DNA from: Bifidobacteriaceae bacterium
GTDB lineage: Bacteria; Actinomycetota; Actinomycetes; Actinomycetales; WQXJ01
Assembly (NCBI GenBank): GCA_031279575.1
Contig: JAITIG010000055.1
Location: 1 to 30,216, forward strand
Reading direction: 5' to 3'
Length of the DNA stretch: 30,216 bases
Every line of letters begins with the position of its first letter. Within the stretch, counting starts at the first letter, position 1. Below are positions 7,560 to 14,906 of the stretch, piece by piece. Under the pieces are notes generated by a model that was not told the origin of the DNA, did not search any database, and was given only the letters and a program-made list of their open reading frames with translations. The position numbers were made by a program, and so were the translations under genes.

Positions 7560-8210
7560 ATGGCTCCGAGCGTCGACTATGTGGCTAACTGGGTTTTTGC
7601 GGAGGACTTCATGCCCGAGTCGGAAGCCTTGGCCCACGCCCGCTGCCGCGCCCGCGAGCTTGGCGCCCCGGCGCCCGGCCCCGGCGAGGGCGCCTTGATC
7701 GAGGTCGTGGCCGCCGCTTTGAAGGCGGCCAGCGCGGTCGAGATCGGGACCAGCGCGGGCGTTGCGATTGTCCACCTGCTCCGCGCCATGCCCGAGGGCG
7801 CGATTGTGACCTCGGTCGATGTCGAGGCCGAGCACCAGCACGCCGCCCGCGAGGCGCTGCGCGAGGCGGGCATCCCCCTCAACCAGGTCCGCCTGATCAA
7901 CTCCCGCCCGGCGGAGGTTTTGCCCCGTTTGGCCGATGCCGCCTACGACTTGGTGCTGCTGGGCGGCAACAAGCTCGATTACGCCGACCGGCTGGCGGAC
8001 GCCATCCGCGTGCTCAGGCCCGGCGGCGCGCTGCTGGTCAGCGGCGCCCTGGCCACCGGGCGGGTGCCGGACCCGGCCCGGCGCGACCCGGTCACAGTCG
8101 CCGTGCGCGAGGTGGGCAAAGCGCTGCGCGCCCGCGACGACTTGACGCTGGCCTTGAGCGCGGCCGGCGACGGCCTGCTGATAGCGGTCAAGCGGCCCCG
8201 CGCCCACTGA
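7560..8210 (+). CDS. Class I SAM-dependent O-methyltransferase (family 3, catechol-OMT-like)
   Basis: 216 residues. The SAM-binding motif I is VEIGTSAGVA (about 60-69), an acidic strand end follows at SVDVEAEHQ, and YDLVLLGGNK and LRPGGALLVSG are typical of Methyltransf_3/CmcI-like O-methyltransferases. It probably transfers a methyl group to a hydroxyl, but the substrate is unknown. An in-frame GTG 14 codons earlier is rejected because the promoter lies in between. The gene is divergent from the sigE-like gene, as with Rv1220c in M. tuberculosis (from memory). Its 3' end overlaps the convergent DUF6541 gene by 23 bp. Confidence 0.92.
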   Translation: MAPSVDYVANWVFAEDFMPESEALAHARCRARELGAPAPGPGEGALIEVVAAALKAASAVEIGTSAGVAIVHLLRAMPEGAIVTSVDVEAEHQHAAREALREAGIPLNQVRLINSRPAEVLPRLADAAYDLVLLGGNKLDYADRLADAIRVLRPGGALLVSGALATGRVPDPARRDPVTVAVREVGKALRARDDLTLALSAAGDGLLIAVKRPRAH

Positions 8211-10152
8211 CCCCCGGCGGGCGCGGTCCCTCGCAGGCGGTGATGCGGTAGACGGCCGCCCCGCCGCCGGAGTCGACCAGCTCCAACTTGCCCTCCAGGG
8301 CCAGCCCGGCGGTCATGGCGGCGAACTCGTCCGAGCCGCGGAAGGTGGCGCGGTCCAGGTAAAGGTAGCGGGCGTGGAGCTCTGCCAGGGCGGCGCAAAC
8401 CTTGGGGTCTTGGCCCAGGTCCGCCAAATGCTGCTTGAGGTAGCGCCGGGGGGCGTCCCAGTTCCCGGTCAGGTGCGGGAAGACCACCGGTTGGCCGGCC
8501 ACCGAGTAGAGGAAGGCGGAGCCGTTGGCCGGGTCGCCCACCACGGCCGCGCCGGGCTCCAACTCGCCGCCCAGCCGGCGGATCATGGCCAGCTCGTCGC
8601 GGTCGAAGAACCAGCTGTCCGCCTCCGCCTGGGCGGCCGGGTCCAAGGCGAAGTAGACGGCGTGCATCCGCCAGGGCCGCGCCGCCGTCACCGCCAAGGC
8701 GCTGGCCAGGCCAACTGCTGCCGCCAAGGCGATCCAGCGGCGCGCCGCCGCGCCCCGGGGGCGCCGGCGCCAAACCCCTTGGGCCCAGTCCAACCCCCAC
8801 AGGACCAGCGGGATCCCGGCCAGGGCCAGCAGCGGGCCGAGCCTGGTCCGGTCGGAATAGAACAAGCCGGTCAGCGGCTCCAGCGCCTTGAGCTTCGCCA
8901 CCGCGCCCGCATACAGGACCAGCACGGCCCCAAACGAGACGATCAGCCAGCGCCGCCGCCGGCGGCGCACCGCCCAGACGGCCCCGGCCGCCAGGCCCGC
9001 CAAGGCCAGCAGATTGGGACCGGCTTGGAACAAGGTGGTGGAGTCTGTCAGCGCCAGCGCCACCGCCGCAAACACGTTCGACGAGCTGTTCCAGCCGCCC
9101 AATCCGACCACGGACCTGACCTCGGGCACAGCGTAAAGCGCCGCGGCGGCGCCGGCCAGCAGGGCGGCCAGGCCGGCCAGCGCGGCCGCGGTGGCGGCCC
9201 GGCGGCCCCGGGCCCAGGCCCGCCGCGCCACAGTGGCCAGGATGTAAAGGGCGATGGGGCTGGCCGCGGCGGCGTAGGAGAACAAGGCCGCGGGGTGGGC
9301 CAAGGCCGCCCCGGCCAGCCCCACCAGCAGAATCAGCGAGCGCGCCACCCGGCCCGGCGCCGCCACCGCCACCACCCGCGCCAGTTGCACCGACCAGCCC
9401 ACCAGCGCTGGCAGCAAAGCCACCCCCACCGAGTTCGCCACCAGGAAGAACATCGACAAAGGTTGGGCCTGGTAAAGCAGGCCCAAGGCGGCCGCCGCCT
9501 GGGCGAAGCGCGGCCGGCTGGGAAACAGCACCCGCGCCAGGTAAACCAGGCCCACCACCCACACCACCGAGCCGGCCAGGAGCCACACCAGGTTCAGCGC
9601 CGGCCAGACCTGGGCCTGGCCGGGCGCCAGCGCCGCCACCGCGTGGACCGCCGAAGGGTAGTAGGCGCTGGCCGCGCCAGGCGAGTTGAGGGTGCCGGCC
9701 TGCCACGGCGAGGCGTTGCCGCCCTCCAAGACGAACCGCACCAGGTTGCCGTGGAAGACCAGGTCGCCCCGCTGGGCGATGCCGCCGGCCCCGCCCATCC
9801 CCGCCAGGGCCAGGGCCAGCATCGCCGCCGCGGCGGCGCCGGCCGCGCCCAGCACCTGCGCCCAGGCCCGCGCGGGCCAGCGCGGCAGCAGGCGCGGCGC
9901 GCGCAGCGGCGCGGCCCGCCCAACCCCGAAGGCCACCGCCCAGCCCAGCCCGGTGGCGGCCAGGGCTGTCAGCCAGTTCCAGTCCAAACCGGCCAGCGGC
10001 GCCAAGATGGTGCCGCCGCCGAGCGCGGCCAAACTCAGCGCCGGGGCCAGCGCCACCCACGACAGCCCCCGCATGCCCACCGCCCGGCCCACCGCCAAGC
10101 CGGGCGCGAACAGCCAAAACGCGGCCGAGGCGGCCGCCAGCCAGGCGGTCAA
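8188..10152 (-). CDS. DUF6541-like polytopic membrane protein
   Basis: 654 residues with a dozen or more predicted membrane spans, followed by a hydrophilic C-terminal domain of about 150 residues (GGELEPGAAVVGDPANGSAFLY onward). The layout resembles actinobacterial DUF6541 proteins, large membrane proteins with a GT-C glycosyltransferase-like fold. HGNLVRFVLEGGNASPW and LNSPGAASAYYPSAVHA form the first large exported loop, where such enzymes keep acidic catalytic residues. The TTG start overlaps the upstream stop (TTGA), so translation is probably coupled to the DUF2304 gene. With the GT2 and DUF2304 genes it may move a lipid-linked sugar onto an envelope acceptor. The family assignment is from memory and the reaction is inferred. 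Confidence 0.75.
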   Translation of the reverse strand: MTAWLAAASAAFWLFAPGLAVGRAVGMRGLSWVALAPALSLAALGGGTILAPLAGLDWNWLTALAATGLGWAVAFGVGRAAPLRAPRLLPRWPARAWAQVLGAAGAAAAAMLALALAGMGGAGGIAQRGDLVFHGNLVRFVLEGGNASPWQAGTLNSPGAASAYYPSAVHAVAALAPGQAQVWPALNLVWLLAGSVVWVVGLVYLARVLFPSRPRFAQAAAALGLLYQAQPLSMFFLVANSVGVALLPALVGWSVQLARVVAVAAPGRVARSLILLVGLAGAALAHPAALFSYAAAASPIALYILATVARRAWARGRRAATAAALAGLAALLAGAAAALYAVPEVRSVVGLGGWNSSSNVFAAVALALTDSTTLFQAGPNLLALAGLAAGAVWAVRRRRRRWLIVSFGAVLVLYAGAVAKLKALEPLTGLFYSDRTRLGPLLALAGIPLVLWGLDWAQGVWRRRPRGAAARRWIALAAAVGLASALAVTAARPWRMHAVYFALDPAAQAEADSWFFDRDELAMIRRLGGELEPGAAVVGDPANGSAFLYSVAGQPVVFPHLTGNWDAPRRYLKQHLADLGQDPKVCAALAELHARYLYLDRATFRGSDEFAAMTAGLALEGKLELVDSGGGAAVYRITACEGPRPPGVSGRGAA

Positions 10153-10559
10153 CTGACCCCGCCGGGCGCCTCGCCGCCAGCCGCGGGGCCGGGCGGGGCG
10201 CCGCCGGCGGCGGGCGGGGCGGCGCCGGCGGCGCGGTGCGGCGGGGCCTCGGCCAAGGCCAGGCGGCGGGCGATGGCCGTGATCTGGTCGACCGCGCGGG
10301 CATCGCGCAAATGGCGCGTCGCGACATAGGAGAAGAACACCACGATCAGCGCGTACAGCAGCAAGTCCGCGCCGCGCCCGACGTTGATCTTTTGGGCCAG
10401 CCAGGTCAGCCAGTCCGGCTGGACAATCGAGGCCACCGCGATCAGCGCGAACACCGCCAGCCCCAGGCGGCGCAGGGCCTGGCGGCGGGCGCCGTGCCCC
10501 CGGATCAACGCCCCGCCCACCAGCAGCACGGCCGCGATCAAGAGCGCTTTGATCAACAT
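10149..10559 (-). CDS. DUF2304 family small membrane protein
   Basis: 136 residues. Three hydrophobic helices (about 1-20, 32-50, 63-85) surround the conserved QPDWLTWLAQKINVGRGADLLLY, the hallmark of DUF2304. A cytoplasmic helix (ARAVDQITAIARRLALAEA) and an Ala/Pro/Gly-rich tail follow. GAGGTGAGG precedes the ATG, and the GT2 stop is only 7 nt upstream. DUF2304 proteins are habitually encoded next to polyprenyl-phosphate-sugar synthase-like GT2 enzymes and may anchor them or flip their product. That role is inferred from neighbourhood, not shown here. Confidence 0.85.
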   Translation of the reverse strand: MLIKALLIAAVLLVGGALIRGHGARRQALRRLGLAVFALIAVASIVQPDWLTWLAQKINVGRGADLLLYALIVVFFSYVATRHLRDARAVDQITAIARRLALAEAPPHRAAGAAPPAAGGAPPGPAAGGEAPGGVS

Positions 10560-10566
10560 CGCGCCC

Positions 10567-11295
10567 TCACCTCACCAGCAGGTCAACCAAGATGTTGACC
10601 GAGTTCAGCAGCGACTGGCCCTTCGACTTGGAGTACTCCGAGTAGCGGATCTGGACCGGCGCCTCGGTGTAGGCCAAACCCTGCGAGCGGATGCGCTCAA
10701 GGATCTCGGTGGCGTGGGCCATGCCCTCCTGGGTCAGCTTCATGGCCGCCACAGCGCGGCGCGTCAAGGCCCGCAGCCCGTTGTGCGTGTCGGTCAACTC
10801 CAGCCGCGTCGACAACCGGGTGTAGGCCACCGCCAGGCGCAGCACCAGGCGTTTGAGCCGCCCCATGGCCTCGGCCGAGCCCGCCGCGCCGGGCCCGGGC
10901 CCGGCCGGGCCGCCCGGCCCGGCCAAGAAGCGGGACCCCAGCACCACGTCGAAACCGCCGTCCAAGCAGCGGGCCAAGCGCACGGCATCGTCCACCAGGT
11001 GTTGGCCGTCGGCGTCGAAGGTGACCACGCGGGCCATCAGCGGGTCCGCCAAGGCGTATTCGAAGCCGGTCTGCAGGGCGGCCCCCTGGCCCAGGTTGAC
11101 CGGGTGGGCCACCAGGCGCGCCCCCGCCGGGGCGAAGTCGCGCGCGATCGAGGCCGAGGCGTCGTCCGAGCAATCGTCCACCACGCAAACATGCGGGAAA
11201 GCCGCCGTCAGGTCGCCTAGAACCCGCTCCAGGACGCGCGCCTCGTTGAAGACGGGGACAACCACCCACAGATCGTCGAACTCGCCGGCGCGCAT
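10567..11295 (-). CDS. GT2-family glycosyltransferase, polyprenyl-phosphate sugar synthase-like
   Basis: 242 residues. The GT-A fold begins VVVPVFNEARVLERVL (11-26). The nucleotide-binding acid motif is VVDDCSDD (38-45), NLGQGAALQTGFEYA follows, and TFDADGQH (92-99) is the metal-binding DxD-like motif. GSRF at 120-123 and NGLRALTRRAV further on match dolichol- or polyprenol-phosphate mannose/glucose synthases, but there is no C-terminal membrane domain. A Gly/Pro/Ala-rich insert occupies about 126-140. The start at ATG 11295 is supported by TAGCGT 7 nt upstream; a TTG eight codons earlier lies above that element. It is first in the operon with DUF2304 and DUF6541. Donor and acceptor are unknown. 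Confidence 0.9.
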   Translation of the reverse strand: MRAGEFDDLWVVVPVFNEARVLERVLGDLTAAFPHVCVVDDCSDDASASIARDFAPAGARLVAHPVNLGQGAALQTGFEYALADPLMARVVTFDADGQHLVDDAVRLARCLDGGFDVVLGSRFLAGPGGPAGPGPGAAGSAEAMGRLKRLVLRLAVAYTRLSTRLELTDTHNGLRALTRRAVAAMKLTQEGMAHATEILERIRSQGLAYTEAPVQIRYSEYSKSKGQSLLNSVNILVDLLVR

Positions 11296-11302
11296 GCCAC
11301 CA

Positions 11303-11308
11303 ACGCTA
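11303..11308 (-). promoter_or_regulatory. -10 element for glycosyltransferase operon (leaderless start)
   Basis: TAGCGT on the minus strand ends 7 nt before ATG 11295. No Shine-Dalgarno lies between. The DUF3117 stop is about 50 bp upstream, so this operon has its own promoter. Confidence 0.5.
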
Positions 11309-11346
11309 GCCGTTCTCAAGCCTCGGGGATCAGGCCTGGCGCGGGC

Positions 11347-11514
11347 TCAATCAACCACTTGGGCCAGCGCGTCGCGCAGTTCGACCGCCTCGGCCGGGGA
11401 GAGTTCCACCACCAAGCGCCCACCGCCTTCCAACGGCACCCGGATGACTATGCCGCGGCCTTCTTTGACCACTTCGAGCGGCCCGTCGCCAGTCCTCGGT
11501 TTCATGGCTGCCAT
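11347..11514 (-). CDS. DUF3117 family small protein
   Basis: 55 residues, beginning MAAMKPRTGDGPLEVVKEGR, then GGGRLVVELSPAEAVELRDAL and ending VVD. This is the highly conserved actinobacterial DUF3117 (Rv1211 in M. tuberculosis, from memory). The protein is a compact, soluble, probably beta-rich domain of unknown function. GGGGAG precedes the ATG by 5 nt, and a TAGAAT hexamer lies 43 nt upstream, so this gene has a normal leader. A second ATG three codons in is possible. Its neighbours (LOG protein, dapE, dapD) match the mycobacterial gene order. Confidence 0.95.
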   Translation of the reverse strand: MAAMKPRTGDGPLEVVKEGRGIVIRVPLEGGGRLVVELSPAEAVELRDALAQVVD

Positions 11515-11557
11515 GTTTGCTCCCCTTCCCGGACGCCTTGAGGCAAATGCTGGGCCT

Positions 11558-11563
11558 ATTCTA
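11558..11563 (-). promoter_or_regulatory. -10 element for DUF3117 gene
   Basis: TAGAAT on the minus strand. It would give a leader of about 37 nt that carries the GGGGAG ribosome-binding site of the DUF3117 gene. No clear -35 is seen at 17 bp. Confidence 0.5.
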
Positions 11564-11613
11564 GTGCCCGGCCCAAAAACCGGCGGTCCGCCCCCAGGGG
11601 CGCGGCGGGCAAT

Positions 11614-11841
11614 CTATTCGGGGGGGCCGGGCGCCTCGGCGGCCTCGCGGCGGCGGCGCAAAGCCTGGCGCAGCTCCCGTTTGGCCAGCGGGTCGCGCAA
11701 GCCGATGGGCCACCGGCCGTCAATCGCGCGGCCGGTCAGCCAAACCAGCGGGGCCAGGCAGGCCAGCAGCGCAATTGGCGCCGGGGAGGCGAAGCCGCCA
11801 AAGAAGGCGCCCAGCGCGCCGAGCCAGTCAATGCCGTCCAT
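11614..11841 (-). CDS. Small single-span membrane protein, unknown function
   Basis: 75 residues. A short N-terminus (MDGIDWLGALGAFF) is followed by a hydrophobic helix (about 19-37, PAPIALLACLAPLVWLTG). A basic, charged helix (KRELRQALRRRREAAE) and an acidic tail follow. The ATG overlaps the end of the LOG gene by 14 bp, which supports a real co-translated gene. A small gene occurs near this position in the M. tuberculosis block (Rv1209, from memory), but I cannot assert homology. No enzymatic motif is visible. Confidence 0.7.
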   Translation of the reverse strand: MDGIDWLGALGAFFGGFASPAPIALLACLAPLVWLTGRAIDGRWPIGLRDPLAKRELRQALRRRREAAEAPGPPE

Positions 11842-12667
11842 CGCGCTCCAGCCTAACGCCCCCCAAACCGCCCTGGCGCGGCGTGGCGGCGGCGGCGCGG
11901 ATCACCCGCAGGGCCTCGGCCGGGGTGTCCACCACGCTGAACAGGTCCAAGTCCGCCGCTTTGACGGCGCCGGCCGCGACCACCTGGTGGCGCAGCCAAC
12001 TGGTCAGCCCGCCCCAGTAGCCGGCGCCCATCAGGACAATCGGGAAGCCCCGGATCTTGTCGGTTTGGACCAAGGTGAGCGACTCGAACAGCTCGTCCAA
12101 GGTGCCCAGCCCGCCCGGGAAGGCGACAAACCCGGAGGCGTATTTGACGAACATGACCTTGCGGGCGAAGAAGTAGCGGAAGTCGACCCCCAGGTCCACC
12201 CACGGGTTCAAGCCCTGCTCGCGGGGCAGTTCGATGCCGAGCCCAACCGACAGGCCGCCCGCCTCGTGGGCGCCGTGGTTGGCAGCCTCCATGATGCCGG
12301 GGCCGCCGCCGGTGATGACGCCGTAGCCTTCGGCCGCGAGCAGGCGGCCCAGCTCGCGGGCGGCCGCGTAGGCCGGGTCGCAGGCCTTGGTGCGGGCCGA
12401 GCCGAACACCGAGATGGCCGGGCCAATCCCGTCCAAGGCGTCGAACGCCGCCACCAGTTCGGCTTGGATGCGCATCACCCGCCAAGGGTCGGAGTGCTTC
12501 CAGCCGGCCTCGGCCGGGCCGGCCCGCTCGGTCAGGAAGGCCTGGTCCTCGGTTAGGGCGGGGACCTGCTGGCCGCGGTAGAGCAGCGGGCCGGAGCGGT
12601 ACTGGGGCTCTAGGGGCTCTAGGGGCTCTAGGGGTTCGCTGGCGTCTTCGGGTCTTAGCGGTGCCAC
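11828..12667 (-). CDS. LOG-family (TIGR00730) nucleotide 5'-monophosphate phosphoribohydrolase-like protein
   Basis: 279 residues. The core has ISVFGSAR (85-92), GGGPGIMEAAN (120-130) and the catalytic PGGLGTLDE (184-192), the signatures of LONELY GUY proteins. Family members cleave cytokinin riboside 5'-monophosphates or AMP to free base plus ribose 5-phosphate, and Rv1205 belongs here. The N-terminal extension of about 65 residues starts with a tandem EPL repeat encoded by 9-bp DNA repeats. The GTG start lies 6 nt after TAGCCT, so it is probably leaderless. dapE ends 43 bp upstream and the small membrane gene overlaps its 3' end. Confidence 0.92.
   Translation of the reverse strand: MAPLRPEDASEPLEPLEPLEPQYRSGPLLYRGQQVPALTEDQAFLTERAGPAEAGWKHSDPWRVMRIQAELVAAFDALDGIGPAISVFGSARTKACDPAYAAARELGRLLAAEGYGVITGGGPGIMEAANHGAHEAGGLSVGLGIELPREQGLNPWVDLGVDFRYFFARKVMFVKYASGFVAFPGGLGTLDELFESLTLVQTDKIRGFPIVLMGAGYWGGLTSWLRHQVVAAGAVKAADLDLFSVVDTPAEALRVIRAAAATPRQGGLGGVRLERDGRH
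12604..12630 (-). repeat. 9-bp tandem repeat inside LOG gene
   Basis: Three perfect copies of GGGGCTCTA (plus-strand reading) followed by a partial fourth (GGGGTTC). They encode EPL-EPL-EPL near the N-terminus of the LOG protein. The unit is a multiple of three, so copy-number changes would alter linker length without breaking the frame. Confidence 0.85.
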
Positions 12668-12673
12668 CCCGCC

Positions 12674-12679
12674 AGGCTA
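12674..12679 (-). promoter_or_regulatory. -10 element for LOG gene (leaderless GTG start)
   Basis: TAGCCT on the minus strand ends 6 nt before GTG 12667, within the short gap after dapE. The gene may therefore be transcribed both from here and by read-through from dapE. Confidence 0.45.
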
Positions 12680-12710
12680 CCGCGAGACCCGCCGCCGGGC
12701 GGCGGACCGG

Positions 12711-13805
12711 TCAGGCCGGGGCCGCCCCGCCGCCGGGCGCGGCCAAGAAGGCGCCCAGGATCGCCGCCACGCGCTCGATTTGCTCCGCCTGGCAGCTCTC
12801 CTGGTCCTGGTGGGCCAACTCCGGGTCGCCCGGGCCCAAATTGACGGCCGGCATGCCGCAGGCGGCCAGCCGGGCCACATCCGTCCAGCCCAGTTTGGCC
12901 CTGGGCGCCGCCGCGCCCCAGGCGGCCGCCACCCGGGCCAGGCGGGCCGCCAGCGGGTGGTCCAGGCCGGGCCTGGCGCCCGGCGCCGAGTCCAACACCG
13001 AAACCCGGTAGCCCGCGAACAGCCCCTCCAAGGCGCCCAGCGCCTCCGCCTCCGTTTTGGCCGGCGCGAAGCGGTAGTTGACCAGCAGGCGGGCGCGGTC
13101 GGGAATGACATTGGGCGCGCCGCCGCCCTCGATGCCGACCGCGCTGAGCGACTCTTGGTAGTCCAGCCCGTCCACCCGGACGCGCGCCGCCTCGAAGCCG
13201 ACCAGCCGGTCCAGCGCCGGGGCCAGCCGGTGGATGGCGTTCAGGCCGGTCCAGGGCCGCGCCGAGTGGGCCGCCCGGCCCTCGGCCGCCACCGCCACGC
13301 GCAGCGAGCCGTTGCAACCGCCCTCGATAGAGGCGTTGGTCGGCTCGCACAAAATCCCGAAGTCGCCCGCCACCCAACCCGGGTGGCGCGCCAGCAGCCG
13401 GCCCAGCCCGGAGCGCGCCCAGGCGACCTCCTCTTGGTCGTAGAACACCCAGGTGACATCGCAGGCCGGGGCGCGGGTGGCGGCCGCGGCCGAAAGCATG
13501 GCCGCCAACCCGCCCTTCATATCGGCCGAGCCGCGCCCCCACAGCTTGCCCGCCCGCAGCCAGCCCGGCAGGTTGCCTTTGACCGGCACCGTGTCCAGGT
13601 GGCCCGCCACCACCACCCGTTGGCGGCGGCCCAATTCGGTGCGCGCCACCACGGCGTTGCCGTCGCGGTCCAGGCGCAGGTGCGCCAGGGCGGCCAAGGC
13701 GGCCTCGACGGCATCGGCCAACTGGGTCTCGGCGCCGGACACGGAAGGCGTGTCCACCAGCGCCAACGCCAGTTGGGCGGGCGGCTGGGACAAATCAAGG
13801 GTCAC
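12711..13805 (-). CDS. dapE: Succinyl-diaminopimelate desuccinylase
   Basis: 364 residues of the M20 metallopeptidase family. It hydrolyses N-succinyl-LL-diaminopimelate to LL-diaminopimelate and succinate. Metal and catalytic residues are visible: GHLDT (His69, Asp71), the bridging Asp95 in GRGSADMKGG, YDQEE (Glu125/126), LCEPT (Glu154), and a C-terminal His in ELAHQDQE. NGSLRVAVAAEGRAAHSARPW begins the dimerisation lid. The GTG start is 6 nt after TAGGCT and has no ribosome-binding site. It is divergent from dapD across 44 bp, so two steps of the same pathway are transcribed back to back. Confidence 0.95.
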   Translation of the reverse strand: MTLDLSQPPAQLALALVDTPSVSGAETQLADAVEAALAALAHLRLDRDGNAVVARTELGRRQRVVVAGHLDTVPVKGNLPGWLRAGKLWGRGSADMKGGLAAMLSAAAATRAPACDVTWVFYDQEEVAWARSGLGRLLARHPGWVAGDFGILCEPTNASIEGGCNGSLRVAVAAEGRAAHSARPWTGLNAIHRLAPALDRLVGFEAARVRVDGLDYQESLSAVGIEGGGAPNVIPDRARLLVNYRFAPAKTEAEALGALEGLFAGYRVSVLDSAPGARPGLDHPLAARLARVAAAWGAAAPRAKLGWTDVARLAACGMPAVNLGPGDPELAHQDQESCQAEQIERVAAILGAFLAAPGGGAAPA

Positions 13806-13811
13806 CTTGGC

Positions 13812-13841
13812 AGCCTACCCGCCCCGCCCGGCGGGTAGCCT
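13812..13841. promoter_or_regulatory. Divergent dapE/dapD promoter with embedded palindrome
   Basis: TAGGCT on the minus strand (13812-13817) ends 6 nt before the dapE GTG. TAGCCT on the plus strand (13836-13841) ends 8 nt before the dapD ATG. Between and overlapping them is the inverted repeat TACCCGCC-N6-GGCGGGTA (13816-13837). The two -10 boxes are only 18 bp apart, so RNA polymerase should not be able to occupy both at once. The palindrome could be a repressor site or simply a hairpin. Confidence 0.5.
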
Positions 13842-13849
13842 TGTGCCCC

Positions 13850-14794
13850 ATGACGGGACGTTTCGCGATCGGCTGGGGCCGGGCTTGGATGGACCAGCGG
13901 GGGCAGGCTTTGGAGGCGGCCTTCCGGCGGTTCGAGTTGGCCCCCCGGATGCCCGATGCCGCGCCCGCCGCCAACCACGCCGCCGAGGTCGACCGCGAGC
14001 GCGGCCTGGTGCGGCGGGCCGTGGCGTTGGCGATCGACCTGGACGCGGCGCCGGCCGGGCCGGCCGACGCCTACCTGCGGCTGCACCTGCTCTCCCACCG
14101 GCTGGTCCAACCGAACCAGTTGAACCTGGAGGGGATCTTCGGCGTCCTGCCGAATTTGGTTTGGACCAGCGCCGGCCCGTGCCAGGTGGCGGATTTCGAG
14201 ACCGTGCGGGACCGCCTGGAGGACGCCGGGCGCGGCCCGGTGCGGGTCTTCGGCGTGGACAAGTTCCCGGCCATGACCGATTACGTGGTGCCGCCGGGGG
14301 TGCGAATCGCCGACGCCAGCCGGGTGCGCCTGGGCGCGCACCTGGCCGCCGGCACCACCGTGATGCACGAAGGCTTCGTCAACTTCAACGCCGGCACCCT
14401 GGGGGCGGCCATGGTCGAGGGGCGCATCTCGCAGGGCGTGGTGGTCGGGGAGGGCTCGGATGTGGGCGGCGGCGCCTCGATCATGGGCACCTTGTCCGGC
14501 GGCGGCCGCCAGCGCATCCGGATCGGGGCGCGCGCCCTGCTGGGCGCCAACAGCGGGGTCGGGATCTCGATCGGCGACGACTGCGTGGTCGAGGCCGGCC
14601 TCTACCTGACGGCCGGCGCCAAGGTGGCCCTGCCCGGCGGCGCCCAGGTCAAGGCCGCGGCGCTGAGCGGGCGGCCGGGGCTGTTGTTCCGGCGCAACTC
14701 GCTCACCGGGGCGGTCGAGGCCCTGCCCCGCCGCGCCGGCGACCCAGCCGGCGCCGGCGGCGGCGCCTTGAACGCGGCCCTGCACGCCAACTGA
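13850..14794 (+). CDS. dapD: 2,3,4,5-tetrahydropyridine-2,6-dicarboxylate N-succinyltransferase
   Basis: 314 residues, matching the long actinobacterial form of DapD. It transfers succinyl from succinyl-CoA to tetrahydrodipicolinate. The N-terminal domain is followed by a left-handed beta-helix of hexapeptide repeats (about 140-270), with AAGTTVMHEGFVNFNAGTLG, GRISQGVVVGEGSDVGGGASIMGTL and LLGANSGVGISIGDDCVV. The C-terminus ends in a Gly/Ala-rich tail. The ATG at 13850 is preferred over GTG 13841 because the -10-like TAGCCT overlaps that GTG. It works upstream of DapC and DapE, both also in this window. Confidence 0.96.
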   Translation: MTGRFAIGWGRAWMDQRGQALEAAFRRFELAPRMPDAAPAANHAAEVDRERGLVRRAVALAIDLDAAPAGPADAYLRLHLLSHRLVQPNQLNLEGIFGVLPNLVWTSAGPCQVADFETVRDRLEDAGRGPVRVFGVDKFPAMTDYVVPPGVRIADASRVRLGAHLAAGTTVMHEGFVNFNAGTLGAAMVEGRISQGVVVGEGSDVGGGASIMGTLSGGGRQRIRIGARALLGANSGVGISIGDDCVVEAGLYLTAGAKVALPGGAQVKAAALSGRPGLLFRRNSLTGAVEALPRRAGDPAGAGGGALNAALHAN

Positions 14795-14906
14795 GCCCTC
14801 CCGGGGGCAGGCGGCGGGCTGGTCCAATGCCTCCAGGGGGGACCTCGGCTAAGGTGGCAGGAATCTGGGGCGGCACTCGGCCGTCCAGGACGCGAGGAGG
14901 CGCGCG

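Noticed and set aside
14795..14906. Riboswitch or structured leader before the lysozyme-like gene
   Set aside because: The 112-bp gap holds a plausible -10 (TAAGGT at 14850) and a good ribosome-binding site, but no recognisable conserved RNA fold.
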